From Cafeteria roenbergensis (lineage: Eukaryota > Sar > Bigyra > Bicosoecida > Cafeteriaceae), in NCBI GenBank assembly GCA_008330645.1, contig VLTN01000068.1, positions 121,325 to 185,324 of the forward strand: a stretch of DNA of 64,000 nucleotides. Reading direction: 5' to 3'. Below are positions 31,593 to 41,800 of the stretch, piece after piece; the first letter of the stretch is position 1, and each line of letters begins with the position of its first letter. The position numbers and the translations under genes were made by a program. The notes beneath the pieces are model-generated. The model saw only the letters and a program-made list of their open reading frames with translations, was not told the origin of the DNA and made no database searches.

Positions 31593-32344
31593 ATGGCAGC
31601 AGCCGGCCCTGACGACCACCCGTTCATCTACTCTGACAAGTACGCCGACGGCGCGTACGAGTACCGGTGAGGCGTGGCCGCGGCCGGCCTTCCGGCCGTT
31701 TGCTGCCAACGGCGGCACTGGCCACGCGGCGAAGGGATTGCGCGCTCGCCGGGCAGTGGTCGCAGCGGCCCCCACCGCCTTCCGGCTTGTGGTGCCTTGT
31801 CATGCGCGTTTGCACGTCCCGCAGGCACGTGACCGTGCCCCGCGACATGGTTGGAGAGGTGCCCAAGGGGCGCATCATGAAGGAGGCGGAATGGAGGAAG
31901 CTCGGCATCATCCAGTCGTGCGGGTGGGAACACTACGCCATCCACAAGTGAGCAGCCAGGCTTTCCCGTCCGGCGATCTTCCCGAAACGGCGGGTCTCAA
32001 GAACGCCAGGGCTCGTGGAACCAGAGTGGAAATCGGAGTCGGCCCGCTTGCGCGAGACGTGTGCGCGCCCTCCCGCAGACCTGCCTCACATGCCCTGCCC
32101 GCTTGCCGGGGTACCTGTGGGGTGATGGTCTGCGCGCGCCACCCGCACGGGCGCAGCCGGCCTTGCGGCTTTCCACGACCGCAAGGAGTGGCGTTTGAAC
32201 CCTGCGACGCGTTTCGTTCGCAGGCCCGAGCCGCACATTCTGCTGTTCCGCCGCCCGCTCGGCACCGACCCCACCACGGGCAAGGTCGACCCCCGGCTGG
32301 CCAAGGCAGCGGTGGACAAGTACCGCAAGGAGTACGACCTTTGA
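31593..32344 (+). CDS. CKS1: Cyclin-dependent kinase regulatory subunit (Cks1/Suc1)
   Basis: Three exons: 31593-31666, 31825-31947 and 32224-32344; GT-AG introns, phases agree, 105 aa. Exon 1 ends FIYSDKYADGAYEYR. Exon 2 gives HVTVPRDMVGEVPKG and EAEWRKLGIIQSCGWEHYAI. Exon 3 gives HKPEPHILLFRRPLG and a 20-residue charged tail. The blocks Y.DKY.D..YEYRHV, SEWR.LG..QS.GW.HY and HxPEPHILLFRRP define Cks proteins, including the anion-binding Arg/Trp residues and the HxPEPH hinge of strand exchange. Cks1 binds CDK-cyclin complexes and directs multisite phosphorylation in the cell cycle. Length is slightly above animal Cks (79 aa) because of short N- and C-terminal extensions, as in yeasts and plants. 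Confidence 0.95.
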
Positions 32345-32765
32345 GCCGCGCACATTGAATGATGGCCTTTGGCCCGTCAGCAGCGCGAGAAGTTGAGAGC
32401 GCTGTTCCGGGCAAGCCGCGGCAGGCGTGCTTGGCATGGCCCGTACATGCTTCGCAGCGCGCAATCGTCCCGTTGCGCTGGCAGGCGCTCTGGGACGCAA
32501 CAGCCGTGGCTTTTTTTCTTCGCCAACATCGTCATCGCAAAGGTAAGTCGCCGTGAGTTTTCCTTTGTCTTCTTTCTGCGCGTGCGGGGCAGCAGCACCC
32601 GGCTCTGTGCGCCAGTACGCTCACGCCGAACCGGCCGCCGTCGGTCCTGTGGCTGGGTGCGTGCGTGACCTCGTGGGCTGCGGCGCGATTATGCTGAATT
32701 TTGCCCCGCTCGCTTGCTTGCGCGCCTGCCACCGGCGCGCTCTCAAGCAGCATATGCAAGCCAAA
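32345..32765. other. 3'-3' intergenic region
   Basis: 421 bp between convergent stops. Contains a T run near 32512 and a strong but apparently unused donor (AAAG|GTAAGTCG) near 32541. No gene recognised. Confidence 0.5.
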
Positions 32766-33167
32766 CTATGCCCACGACCCCGAGTCGGAGGCCCTGCTGT
32801 GCCCCAGGTCGGATGCAGACGAGAGCCCCGCGCTCTCTCCCAGCATGCGCCTTGCGCCGCTCGCCTGAGGGGCGGCTCGGGCCGTGCCAAACGGCCGCGA
32901 AAGCGCATCTGGGTCCTGCCCGCTCGCCCCAGCGGCCTGGTCCTGCCGCAGCTCCGCCGACGGAAGTGCGCCTCCGGCCTCTTGGTCAAGCTGCGCCCGA
33001 ATCACGTTCTCCGCCGCGGCGAGCTGCCACATGGCCTCGGCGGCCCACTCCACGGGCGGGAACCGTGGGCCGGCCCCTTGGCCGGGCCGTCCTGCAGTCG
33101 GGAACGTAAATGGGGCGTCAAGCGAGCAGTCTTCCGCCCAGGCCTCGCACGGGGACTGCTCCGCCAT
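32766..33167 (-). CDS. Small acidic protein (133 aa), unknown
   Basis: ATG 33167 (MAEQSPCEAWAEDCSLDAPF) lies 198 bp head-to-head from the DDX6 start. The product has an acidic N-terminus, a helical segment (AAEAMWQLAAAENVIRAQLD) and a Ser/Gly/Ala-rich tail ending SDSGSWA. A much longer upstream extension of the same frame overlaps the helicase intron and is compositional. No family recognised. Support is the position in a divergent pair, the plausible start and the balanced acidic composition. Confidence 0.4.
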   Translation of the reverse strand: MAEQSPCEAWAEDCSLDAPFTFPTAGRPGQGAGPRFPPVEWAAEAMWQLAAAENVIRAQLDQEAGGALPSAELRQDQAAGASGQDPDALSRPFGTARAAPQASGARRMLGESAGLSSASDLGHSRASDSGSWA

Positions 33168-33365
33168 GCCCGGCGCGTGGCCGCGCTGAGCGCCGATGGC
33201 CGCCCGGCTGCAGGCTGACGCCCTCCGACGCTGCCTCGGCGATCGACCGCTCTGCCGGTCGAACAAAACGAGTGCCCGCTCGCTCGAGCGGCGGCACAGG
33301 CAGGGCCGCGTGATCGAGCAAGGATTCCTCCACCGCTCGCGGCAAGCACCAGCACCTCTCTCTAG
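33168..33365. promoter_or_regulatory. Probable shared divergent promoter region upstream of DDX6
   Basis: 198 bp between the small acidic-protein start and the helicase start. No TATA box. Depends on the small gene being real. Confidence 0.25.
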
Positions 33366-35136
33366 ATGGCGGCCTCTGAACCTCGGTCCGGCGGCGCGGC
33401 GGCCACGGCCGCGACGGGCGTGGCGAGCGGCGCAGGCGCAGTTCCCTCGGCGGCCGCTGCGGCGAGCGCGGGCGATGCTGCCAGGAAGCGGGCCGAGCGC
33501 ATGGGCGCCACGCTTCCGGAGCGCGACACGAGATTCAAGACGGAGGTAAGCGTGGGGGCTGGCGCGCGCTCTGGCCGCCCAGCATGGCCTGCTCGGAAGC
33601 CAGTGGCTCGACGCCTGGATTGGCGCTGAGCGCGAGCGCCGGCCAGGCCTGCGTCTGCCGGCGCGCAGCGCGCCCCTGCCCGCCATGACCGCGCACCATC
33701 GCCTGACACAGCGCGCCCGGTGACTCGCGGCTGCGCCGAAGCGGCGCGCTGGGGATGGGGGAGCCTGGGTCACGGTGCGGGCCGCAAAGGCCTCCGGGGT
33801 GTCGCCAGCGCTCAGCTGCACCGGCGGGGCGCCGCGCCCCGCCAACCACGCCTGGGGCGCCCGGCGGCGGCATTTGCTTCCCTGGCTTGCGTGTGCGCGC
33901 GGGTTTCGGGGTTGGCCCGGTGGCCGGTTGCTCGCCGGAGATCCGCAACTGCCCCCGCACTCCCCACCGCGTCCTTGGGCCTCACAGGACGTGACCAAAA
34001 CGAGGGGCAACGATTTCGAAGACTACATGCTGAAGCGCGAACTGTTGATGGGAATTTTCGAGAAGGGCTTCGAGACGCCGAGCCCAGTCCAGGAGGAGGT
34101 CATTCCGGTCGCAATCAGCGGCATGGACGTGCTCGCCCGGGCGAAGAACGGAACCGGCAAGACGGCAGCATTTTGCATCCCCGTGCTGCAGCGGGTCGAC
34201 CCGAGCGCGGAGCACATCCAGGCCGTTGTGATGCTGCCCACGCGCGAGCTGTCGCTTCAGACGTCGGCGGTGCTGAAGGAGCTTGGACGCCACATGGAAG
34301 TGAACGTGATGGTGTCGACCGGCGGAACCCCGCTGCGCGACGACCTTGCGCGCCTTTGCAAGGCTGTGCACATCCTGGTGGGGACCCCGGGACGCGTGGC
34401 GGACCTGGTGAGGCGCGGCGCTGCCAAGTGCTCCAAGGCCACAATGCTTGTGTTTGACGAGGCCGACAAGCTTCTGTCCGGGGACTTTGACGGCGACATC
34501 GAGGAGATCATCCGCGCAATGCCCGCGGACCGCCAAATGATGCTGCTCAGCGCCACCTTCCCAGTGGCGGTGAAGGACTTCCGGGATGCGTACATGCGCT
34601 CCCCGGCGGAGGTGAATCTGATGGAGGAGCTCACGCTCAAGGGCATCACGCAGTACTACGCCTTCGTCGAGGAGCACCAGAAGGTCATGTGCCTGCACAC
34701 GCTCTTCGCCAAGCTTGAGGTGCGGCAGTCCATCATCTTCTGCAACAGCGTGTCTCGGGTGGAGCTGCTGGCCAAGCGCATCACGGAGATGGGCTTCTCC
34801 TGCTTTTACATCCACTCGCGCATGGAGCAGAGCGACCGCAACAGGGTGTTCCACGAGTTCCGCAAGGGCTCCACCAGGCACCTGGTGTGCACGGACCTCT
34901 TCACGCGGGGCATTGACATCGACACCGTGAACGTTGTGATCAATTTCGACTTCCCCACCGGCTCCGAGACGTACCTGCACCGCATCGGTCGTTCCGGCCG
35001 CTTCGGTCACCTCGGCCTGGCCGTCAACATGATCACCAACAAGGACAAGAAGGAGCTCTTTGCCATCGAGCAGGAGCTGGCCACGGAGATCAAGGCAATT
35101 CCCCGCGAGATTGACCGCTCCGTGTACTGCATGTGA
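33366..35136 (+). CDS. DDX6: DEAD-box RNA helicase, DDX6/Dhh1 subfamily
   Basis: Exon 1 (33366-33545) encodes 60 residues ending [10 protein letters not shown]. The donor GAG|GTAAGC and the acceptor CCTCACAG (442-nt intron) lead in phase to exon 2 (33988-35136), starting [20 protein letters not shown]. Total 442 aa. Helicase motifs in order: [11 protein letters not shown] (Q motif), AKNGTGKT (I), PTRELSLQ (Ia), TPGRV (Ib), DEAD (II), SAT (III), IIFCNS (IV), [10 protein letters not shown] (V), [10 protein letters not shown] (VI). [24 protein letters not shown] is diagnostic of the Dhh1/DDX6/RCK group, which represses translation and promotes decapping in P-bodies. Only the first 50 residues (Ala/Gly-rich) are variable. 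Human DDX6 is 483 aa. Next gene downstream is co-directional, 319 bp away. Confidence 0.96.
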
Positions 35137-35455
35137 CGCCCCCAGCCCGCCCGCGACAACCGTTCACATGCCGTGCCTAACCCGCGCCCATGAACCACCC
35201 CCACACACCCGCACACTTCAGTCGTGCGTTGCGCCCAGCGCCAGCAGCCGGACTCGGCCAGCCTCCGGATTCAGGCAGAGTTCCGAACTTGCTCTGCCGA
35301 CGGCCCAGTCGGAGGGGCATTCCCCGCTCACCGTGCCTCGCCGAGAGGGGCCGCCCGGCGGCGAGGCACCGGCGCGGCCGCCGGCGGGTCGCACTGGGAG
35401 CTGGGCCCTGTGGGCTGGTGGGCAGCGGGGTCGCGGAGCGGTCGCCGGGACGACA
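35137..35455. other. Intergenic region between two plus-strand genes
   Basis: 319 bp holding the DDX6 3' end and the PIG-O promoter. No gene, no recognisable terminator or TATA box. Confidence 0.5.
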
Positions 35456-38400
35456 ATGGAGCAGACTTGCCGCCCGGCCTCGGCGCTGCTGTTCGCGCTT
35501 GCGACCGCGCTCCTGGGAACTTGGGCGTTCGGCTCCGGGTTCCTGCTCCACCGCATTGAGCTGGGGTTGCGCAGTCAGTGTGGGCATGAAGGCAACGCCT
35601 CGTCAAGGCGCGACTGCTGGTCGCCGCGGCGGTTCGACCGCGCAGTGGTCGTGGTTGTGGACGCCCTGCGCCTCGACTTTGTCAAGCCGTTCCAGCCAGG
35701 GGCTGGGAGCCTTGCGGGAGGGGTGGCGCCGTTTCACAACAGGATGCCTTTCCTGGGCAGCCTAGCCGCGGACCAGAGTGGCAGGGCTCGACTCTACGCA
35801 TTTGAGGCAGACCCGCCCACGGTCACGATGCAGCGGCTCAAGGCACTTACAACGGGCTCGCTGCCGACGTTCGTGGACGTCGGGCGAAGCTTTGCTGGCG
35901 GGGCCATCACCGAGGACAACATCCTGAGCCAGGCCGGTGCGGCCGGCCTGCGTACCGTCTTCGTGGGCGACGACACCTGGAGCAGCCTCTTCCCCGCCGC
36001 ATTCGCGGATGCCCGCCCGTTCCCGTCATTCAACGTCCAGGACCTTCACACAGTGGATAACGGTGTGATCGGCACCCTGGTTCCGGGGCTGGGGCTCGAG
36101 GCTGGAGCGAGGACAAGCCCCCGGCTGCGAGGAGCCCCGGGGCCACGGGCCGACCATCATTTCAACGACAGCCATTCCGTCCCGCGCACACGGAAGAGGA
36201 CAGCACTGTTGGCCCGGAGCAACGCGAGCGCTGACCTCACTGGGTGGCTCCAGGGTGACGCCCTCACGTGGGACATTGCCATCGCGCACATGCTTGGAGT
36301 CGACCACGTTGGGCACCGGGTTGGGCCGTACCACCCTGCCATGGGTCAAAAGCTCGAGCAAACCGACAGGGTGCTTGCTGCAGTGTGGGACGCGCTTCCC
36401 GGCGACACGCTCTTTGTCGTTTTGGGCGATCACGGAATGACCGCGGGAGGCAACCACGGGGGAGCCAGCCCAGCGGAGACGCACGCGGCCCTGGTTCTGG
36501 CTGCAAAGTCGCCGCTGTTCGATACGGCCTTGGCCGCTGGCAGCCCTTCCAGCGCGAGCCTCGGTCAGGAACCTGGAGGTCGAGAGGCAGAGGACGGCGA
36601 CTGGTTTGGCTCGCCGCACCGGTGTCGCCAAGTCGACCTGGTCCCAACCTTGAGCTTCTTGCTCGGGCTTCCAGTTCCTGCTGCATCGATGGGCGTGCTC
36701 CTTCCGGGCCTGCGCTACGCTCGCCCGGGCGAGCTTGGCAGCGGCAAGTCTCCGTCCGGGCTGCTCGAAGCGGAAACCAGGCGGCTGCTGCAGAACGCAG
36801 AGCAGGTCAGCCGCTACATCGAGGCATACGCCCGCGCGGCCCCGTCGTTTTTGGATGATCGCATGCAAGCAGGCCTGAGGACGCTGCTGCGGGCGCAAGA
36901 ACAAACGCGCCACAGTCTGAGGCGGGCGACGGCCGTGTTGGCCTCAAACACGGCGCTGCGCGGCTCGCTCGCGGCTGTGGCAAGCCTGTGCAGGAAGCGC
37001 TGGACACAATTTGACGAAGCCGCGATGGGCCGTGGTGTGCTGCTTGTCGGAGCAGGGGCCGGCTTGAGTTTGCGAGTCTGGGCAGGCACGCCGCACGTTC
37101 GTGCACTCTCGCTTGTTGCGGCCGCGCTCGCCGGTTTGCTCAGCTCGTGGGCGTGGCAAGCTCTCAGCCGAGTCGAGGTGCAGCCAGGTCTAGCTTCCGA
37201 GCCGTGGCTGTGGGGCTCTCGCGAGAGCTACTCTCAGCTCCTCCAGTGGGTGAAAGGCGCTGTGGGCGACGGCCCGAACGCGGTGAGCGGCGTGGGTGTG
37301 GAGAGCGCGGCGCGTCTCGCTGCCTGGATTGTTTCGGCAGCGATGGACAACCCTGCTGCGGCAGCTGCGCTGGCGGCGTCGACCCGCTGGATGCTGGCAG
37401 GGAGCTGCCCCCCCAGTCGTGGTGCCTCCACCGGAGCCCAAGGAGCAGCGTGGCGGGTCGGCAGCTGGGCAGCCGGGGCAGCAGCCGCCGCCAGGTGCGC
37501 GACACTGTGGTCGAACAGCTACTTGGAGCACGAGGCGACGATTGTTGGGGCGCTGGGCTCAGCTGTGGTGGTTGCTCTGCTCGCTCAGCGGTGGAAGGAG
37601 GGCAGGCCGACTTGGCAATTTTCGGCGCTGGCTGCAGCAACGGCCGTGCTTGGGTACGGGTCATTGCAGAGTCGTGCGCTGCATACCGGCCCACAGTCTC
37701 CTGGCCTGGTGCTGGCATCCGGGTGCGCGGCAGGGACCGGAGTGCTGGCAGCGCTCTGCCTTGTGGTGGCAGCCCAGCTTGGAGGTTCGGGGTCGAGGAC
37801 AGCACGAGCGGTGGCAGTCGCCGCCGCGTGCCTCGCGGGGGGTGGCGTGGTGGCCACGCTTTTGCATGGGTGGTTGGAGCATGCCGCCGCAGAAAACCTG
37901 ACAAGTGGACCGGCTGGCCCGCGATGGGCTGCCCCAGAAGTCGGCCTGGCAGGTTGTGCTCGATGGGCTCTCGGCCTGAGCTGGGCTTCGGTGGCGCTCT
38001 TGCTTGTGGCCGCAGTGGCCCAGGGCCGCGGCGCCGAAACGGACGTGGCGCGTGCCCGACCGGCCTTGGGGCAATCGGCATTGCTAGCCCTGACAGCTGT
38101 GGGGCTGGCTCTTTGCCCAGCAGTCGGCGTCTTGGGGGGCCTTGCTGGATTTGTGAGTGTTTCGTTGGCCGCCTTTCACTGCATGGCCATTGTGGCGCTT
38201 GCCTCTTGGGACCAGCGGGGCGGCGACCCGTCGCTCGGCGGCTCCACTGGGGGCTTGCAGGTGGGCTGGGGGGCGATGGCTCTGTATCTGGCGGCATGGA
38301 CGCACTTCTTTGGGACTGGACACTCTGCGAGTTTCGCCTCGCTGAGGTTTTCCGCGGCGTTTGTCGGCTTCGATGACGTGGACTTTTTGCGCGGAGGCGC

Positions 38401-38770
38401 GGCAGTCGCTGCTGACACGCTCGTTGGGCCGCTTGTCGCCTCCCTCGGCGTTGCCGGGCTTGCATTCGTGACTTGGCTGCCTTCGCGGAGAAGCAGCGGG
38501 GCCAGCAGCCGCGAGGCAGCAGGGCCAGCAGCCGCGCGGTTGCCATTGGGGTCGCAATCGCAGTCTGTGAGCCTTGTGGCAGCCTGGCAGTGTTTGTGGC
38601 TGGCAGCGCTCGTGAGCTCGGCGGGCTTCGTGCTCTTCGCCAGGCGCCATTTGATGGTCTGGGCTGTGTTTGCCCCGAAGCTGTGTTTTGATGTCGGGTG
38701 CTCGGCAGTTGCGCTAGGGCTCGGGCTGCTTGTGATTGTGTGCAGCGGCGAGCCATGCAGGCGGCGATGA
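35456..38770 (+). CDS. PIGO: GPI ethanolamine phosphate transferase 3 (PIG-O-like)
   Basis: 1104 aa, single exon. ATG 35456 (MEQTCRPASALLFALATALL) starts with an N-terminal membrane anchor, residues 9-30. The lumenal alkaline-phosphatase-like domain follows: VVVVVDALRLDFV about 64 (metal-binding Asp), FEADPPTVTMQRLKALTTGS about 117 (nucleophile Thr region), HMLGVDHVGHR about 278 and FVVLGDHGMTAGGNHGG about 321 (metal-binding Asp/His). From about 530 to the end there are many hydrophobic spans in an Ala/Gly/Leu-rich context. PIG-O, with PIG-F, adds the terminal phosphoethanolamine to the third mannose of GPI in the ER; that group links protein to anchor. Residues 205-262 form an unusually Arg/Pro-rich insert before the DHVGH motif. 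Secreted proteins near 4-5 kb with hydrophobic tails are possible clients, but that is speculation. Convergent with the coiled-coil gene, 89 bp apart. Confidence 0.88.
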   Translation: MEQTCRPASALLFALATALLGTWAFGSGFLLHRIELGLRSQCGHEGNASSRRDCWSPRRFDRAVVVVVDALRLDFVKPFQPGAGSLAGGVAPFHNRMPFLGSLAADQSGRARLYAFEADPPTVTMQRLKALTTGSLPTFVDVGRSFAGGAITEDNILSQAGAAGLRTVFVGDDTWSSLFPAAFADARPFPSFNVQDLHTVDNGVIGTLVPGLGLEAGARTSPRLRGAPGPRADHHFNDSHSVPRTRKRTALLARSNASADLTGWLQGDALTWDIAIAHMLGVDHVGHRVGPYHPAMGQKLEQTDRVLAAVWDALPGDTLFVVLGDHGMTAGGNHGGASPAETHAALVLAAKSPLFDTALAAGSPSSASLGQEPGGREAEDGDWFGSPHRCRQVDLVPTLSFLLGLPVPAASMGVLLPGLRYARPGELGSGKSPSGLLEAETRRLLQNAEQVSRYIEAYARAAPSFLDDRMQAGLRTLLRAQEQTRHSLRRATAVLASNTALRGSLAAVASLCRKRWTQFDEAAMGRGVLLVGAGAGLSLRVWAGTPHVRALSLVAAALAGLLSSWAWQALSRVEVQPGLASEPWLWGSRESYSQLLQWVKGAVGDGPNAVSGVGVESAARLAAWIVSAAMDNPAAAAALAASTRWMLAGSCPPSRGASTGAQGAAWRVGSWAAGAAAAARCATLWSNSYLEHEATIVGALGSAVVVALLAQRWKEGRPTWQFSALAAATAVLGYGSLQSRALHTGPQSPGLVLASGCAAGTGVLAALCLVVAAQLGGSGSRTARAVAVAAACLAGGGVVATLLHGWLEHAAAENLTSGPAGPRWAAPEVGLAGCARWALGLSWASVALLLVAAVAQGRGAETDVARARPALGQSALLALTAVGLALCPAVGVLGGLAGFVSVSLAAFHCMAIVALASWDQRGGDPSLGGSTGGLQVGWGAMALYLAAWTHFFGTGHSASFASLRFSAAFVGFDDVDFLRGGAAVAADTLVGPLVASLGVAGLAFVTWLPSRRSSGASSREAAGPAAARLPLGSQSQSVSLVAAWQCLWLAALVSSAGFVLFARRHLMVWAVFAPKLCFDVGCSAVALGLGLLVIVCSGEPCRRR

Positions 38771-38859
38771 TCGCCATCTCTTGAAACACGGGGACGACTT
38801 GGATCGGGTGGCATGCCTCGCTGCACACCAGGCACGGAGGGGTTCGAGCCATCCCGTTG

Positions 38860-41800
38860 CTACGACCGCAAGTGGTCCAACGTGAAGGGCGAGCGCGAGG
38901 CGGAGAACCGCGGGTCTGCGCCGGCCTGGCGGCCGCGAACCCCGCGCGGCCCACCAAGGCTCGCGGCCAGCCGAACAGACCCATCGTGGCTCACAGTGAA
39001 TTCCACCGGGCGACGCGAGGACGCTCCCTCGGTGGCTTCGCCCCGCGCCTTGCCCAGCCTCGCCACGTTGGAGTCAGGGGGGACTGCGCCGCCGTCACCA
39101 GGCCGCGGGCCAGCAGACCTGAGGGAGGACGCGAGCACCTGCGCTCGGTCGCGGAGGGCCAGCCTGGCCTGAGCAGTCGCCGCTCGAAGGCCGCTGCACT
39201 CGCGCCGCAGCTCGGCCTCAACTGCCATCGCCGACGACAGCTGCTGTGCCAGGCGCTCTGCCTTGGCCTCAGCGACTCTAGCTCTGGACAATGCACCGAC
39301 GCTGGCCGCTGGATCAACCGAGTCGTGGGCTGCGCCCCTTGACTCCCGCTCCTCGGGCCGGTGTGGCGGCGGAGCCTGCGCCGCATGAGGCCCCGCAGCA
39401 TGCTGCCCCCGGGCGTGCCGAAGCGCCGCAATGAGCCCCTCCCTCTCGCGATCCCACGCCTGGCGTCGTTGCTCCGCCTCCGCAACGGCAGCAGCGGCAG
39501 CCCGGCCAGCTCGAGCCACTTCGGAAGCAGCCCGACCAGCTGCTGCCTCGCCAGCAGCCACAGCCGCCTCCTCTGCCGCCCTGGCTGCCGCGGTTGCCGC
39601 AGAAGCGCGGGCCTCGGCGTCGCGGACCGCAGCTGCGGCCGTGTCGAGAGCTTGCCGCAACTCGCCGCTGCGTCGCAGTGCGCCGGGCTGAAGGTCGGCC
39701 AGAGCAACCTGCAGGCGCTCAACCTCGGCCTCGGCGTCGTCGGCACGAGTCGCTTCCTCCTCTGCCACGCCTGTGGCTATGGCGCACCGCTGTCTCCACC
39801 CAGCGCAGCAATCCCTCTCTGCGCCACGCGATGAGGACTCGCCCCGGGCTGCAACCACTTCGGCCAACCGCGAGGCCGCCTTGGCGGCTTCCTCCCGGGC
39901 CGCGTCCCGCTCCTGAAGCGCTGCTTCGACTTCGGCCACGCATGCCTCAATCGCCGCGTCTGCCCTCTTTTGAGCGCTGGACCTTGCTTCCTGGACCTGT
40001 GCGGCCGCGCTGGCAGCTTGATCCTCGCATGCAGAGCAGCGCACAACCTGGCACGCAGGGAGCGAACCAGCCACCGCAGTTCGGCCAGCGCCAGGAGGCC
40101 GAGTCGCAAAAGCGTCACTAGAGCCACTGCGCGTGGGCCCCTCGCTGTCTTGAACCACCATTCCGTTTCCGGAACAAAGTTGGCGCTCGGCCCGATCAGC
40201 CGCGTCAAGCGCTGCGCTAAGCATCGTCCCGGCTGCTGTTGCGTGACGGAGACGCTCAGAATGAGCCTGTTTGATGTCCACAGCACAGAGAGCTGGCTTG
40301 ACCGAAGCAGAATGGATGCAGCGGGCGACGGAAAACGACGAGCGCAGCTTGGTGCCAGCTGGGGCCCAGCCGCCAACGGCTCCCGTGCCAGCGCGTCCCC
40401 CCACCACGTCGCAACCATGCGCGTCCCCTCCGCGACCGATTCCAGCGGCCTTACGCGCGCCTCCGGGCTCCTGCTCGAGCCGCGCCGCCTCCGCTGCCCC
40501 TTCGCGCCTGGCCGCGCCCAGCTCCTGCTCGAGCCGCGCCGCCTCCGCTGCCCCTTCGCGCCTGGCCGCGTCCAGCTCCTGCTCGAGCCGCGCCGCCTCC
40601 GCTGCCCCCTCGCGCCTGGCCGCGTCAAGCTCCTGCTCGAGCCGCGCCGCCTCTGCTGCCCCTTCGCGCCTGGCCGCGTCCAGCTCCTGCTCGAGCCGCG
40701 CCGCCTCCGCTGCCCCCTCGCGCCTGGCCGCGTCCAGCTCCTGCTCGAGCCGCGCCGCCTCCGCTGCCCCTTCGCGCCAGGCCGCGTCCAGCTCCTGCTC
40801 GAGCCGCGCCGCCTCCGCTGCCCCCTCGCGCCTGGCCGCGTCCAGCTCCTGCTCGAGCCGCGCCGCCTCCGCTGCCCCCTCGCGCCTGGCCGCGTCCAGC
40901 TCCTGCTCGAGCCTTGGCCCGTGTTCCGAAACGGTCTGCCTCGCCTCGGCTTGCTTCGGTTGCAAGCGCTCAGACTCGCCTGCACTGCCGAGAGAAGACA
41001 CGCGGAGCTCGGCTGGCCCAGCTGCGGCATCAGCCCCTGGGTGGCCCCGTGCGGCCGACGGCGGCGGCGGAACTGGTGGGGGCGGCGCTCCCCTGGCGGC
41101 CGAAAGCTCTCGTCGAAGCGACTGGACCGTCGCTGCAAGGCGCTCGGCGGTCGCACGAAACGCGGCCGCGTCGGCCCTCGCCGCAGCTGACGCTGCCTCC
41201 GCAGCCAGAAGAGCTGTGCGAGTCACGGCTGCGTCGGCTGGTGGCTGGAAACGTCTCTCTGCCGCCTCTGCAGCTGTGGGCTCGGAACTGAGGGGCGCTT
41301 GATCTGTGGCACCGCACACTTTGCACGGGATCATGCGCAGCTCGGTGGAAAGCCGCTGTGCCTCGCCCGCAGGCTGCCGGGATACAGGCCGAAGACCTAC
41401 CCCGCCGCCGGCAACCCTCGGTGTCGTCGTCGGTGCGACGCCTTGGCAGGCTCCGGATGCGGCCGTCCACAGCCCGCGCCGAGACGAGCCACGTAGCTCT
41501 GGGGCACCTCTGTCCTCGCCAGTCATGCGTGCGGCTCCGAGCCGTGCCCGGTTCAGCCCGGGAGAGGCTCCCATGCCTTGCGCTCCCGGAGAGCAGTCTG
41601 CTGTCCGCTTCCAGGGCTGCCCGGGTCCGAGGCAGTGCAGCGCTTGCACTGACACGACTGCACCGCGAGGGAGCGCAGTACCCAAGGACGGGGTTCGAGA
41701 CTGCACCGTCCGGGGCGGGGCCTGCTTGCCGTGCGGTGGCTCCTGCTCTGAGAGGGCCTGGTCGAGGGCTTGCTCAAGCACCGCGACGGCGCGGCGCAGC

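Noticed and set aside
32369-32668. Possible small plus-strand gene after CKS1 with a strong donor near 32541
   Set aside because: No homology, no matching acceptor or second exon found, and it lies where the CKS1 3' UTR is expected.
39970-41302. Plus-strand frames of 406 and 343 residues over the 54-bp repeats (SCSSRAASAAPSRLA-type)
   Set aside because: Antisense shadows of the coiled-coil repeat. The unit length is a multiple of three, so all frames stay open.
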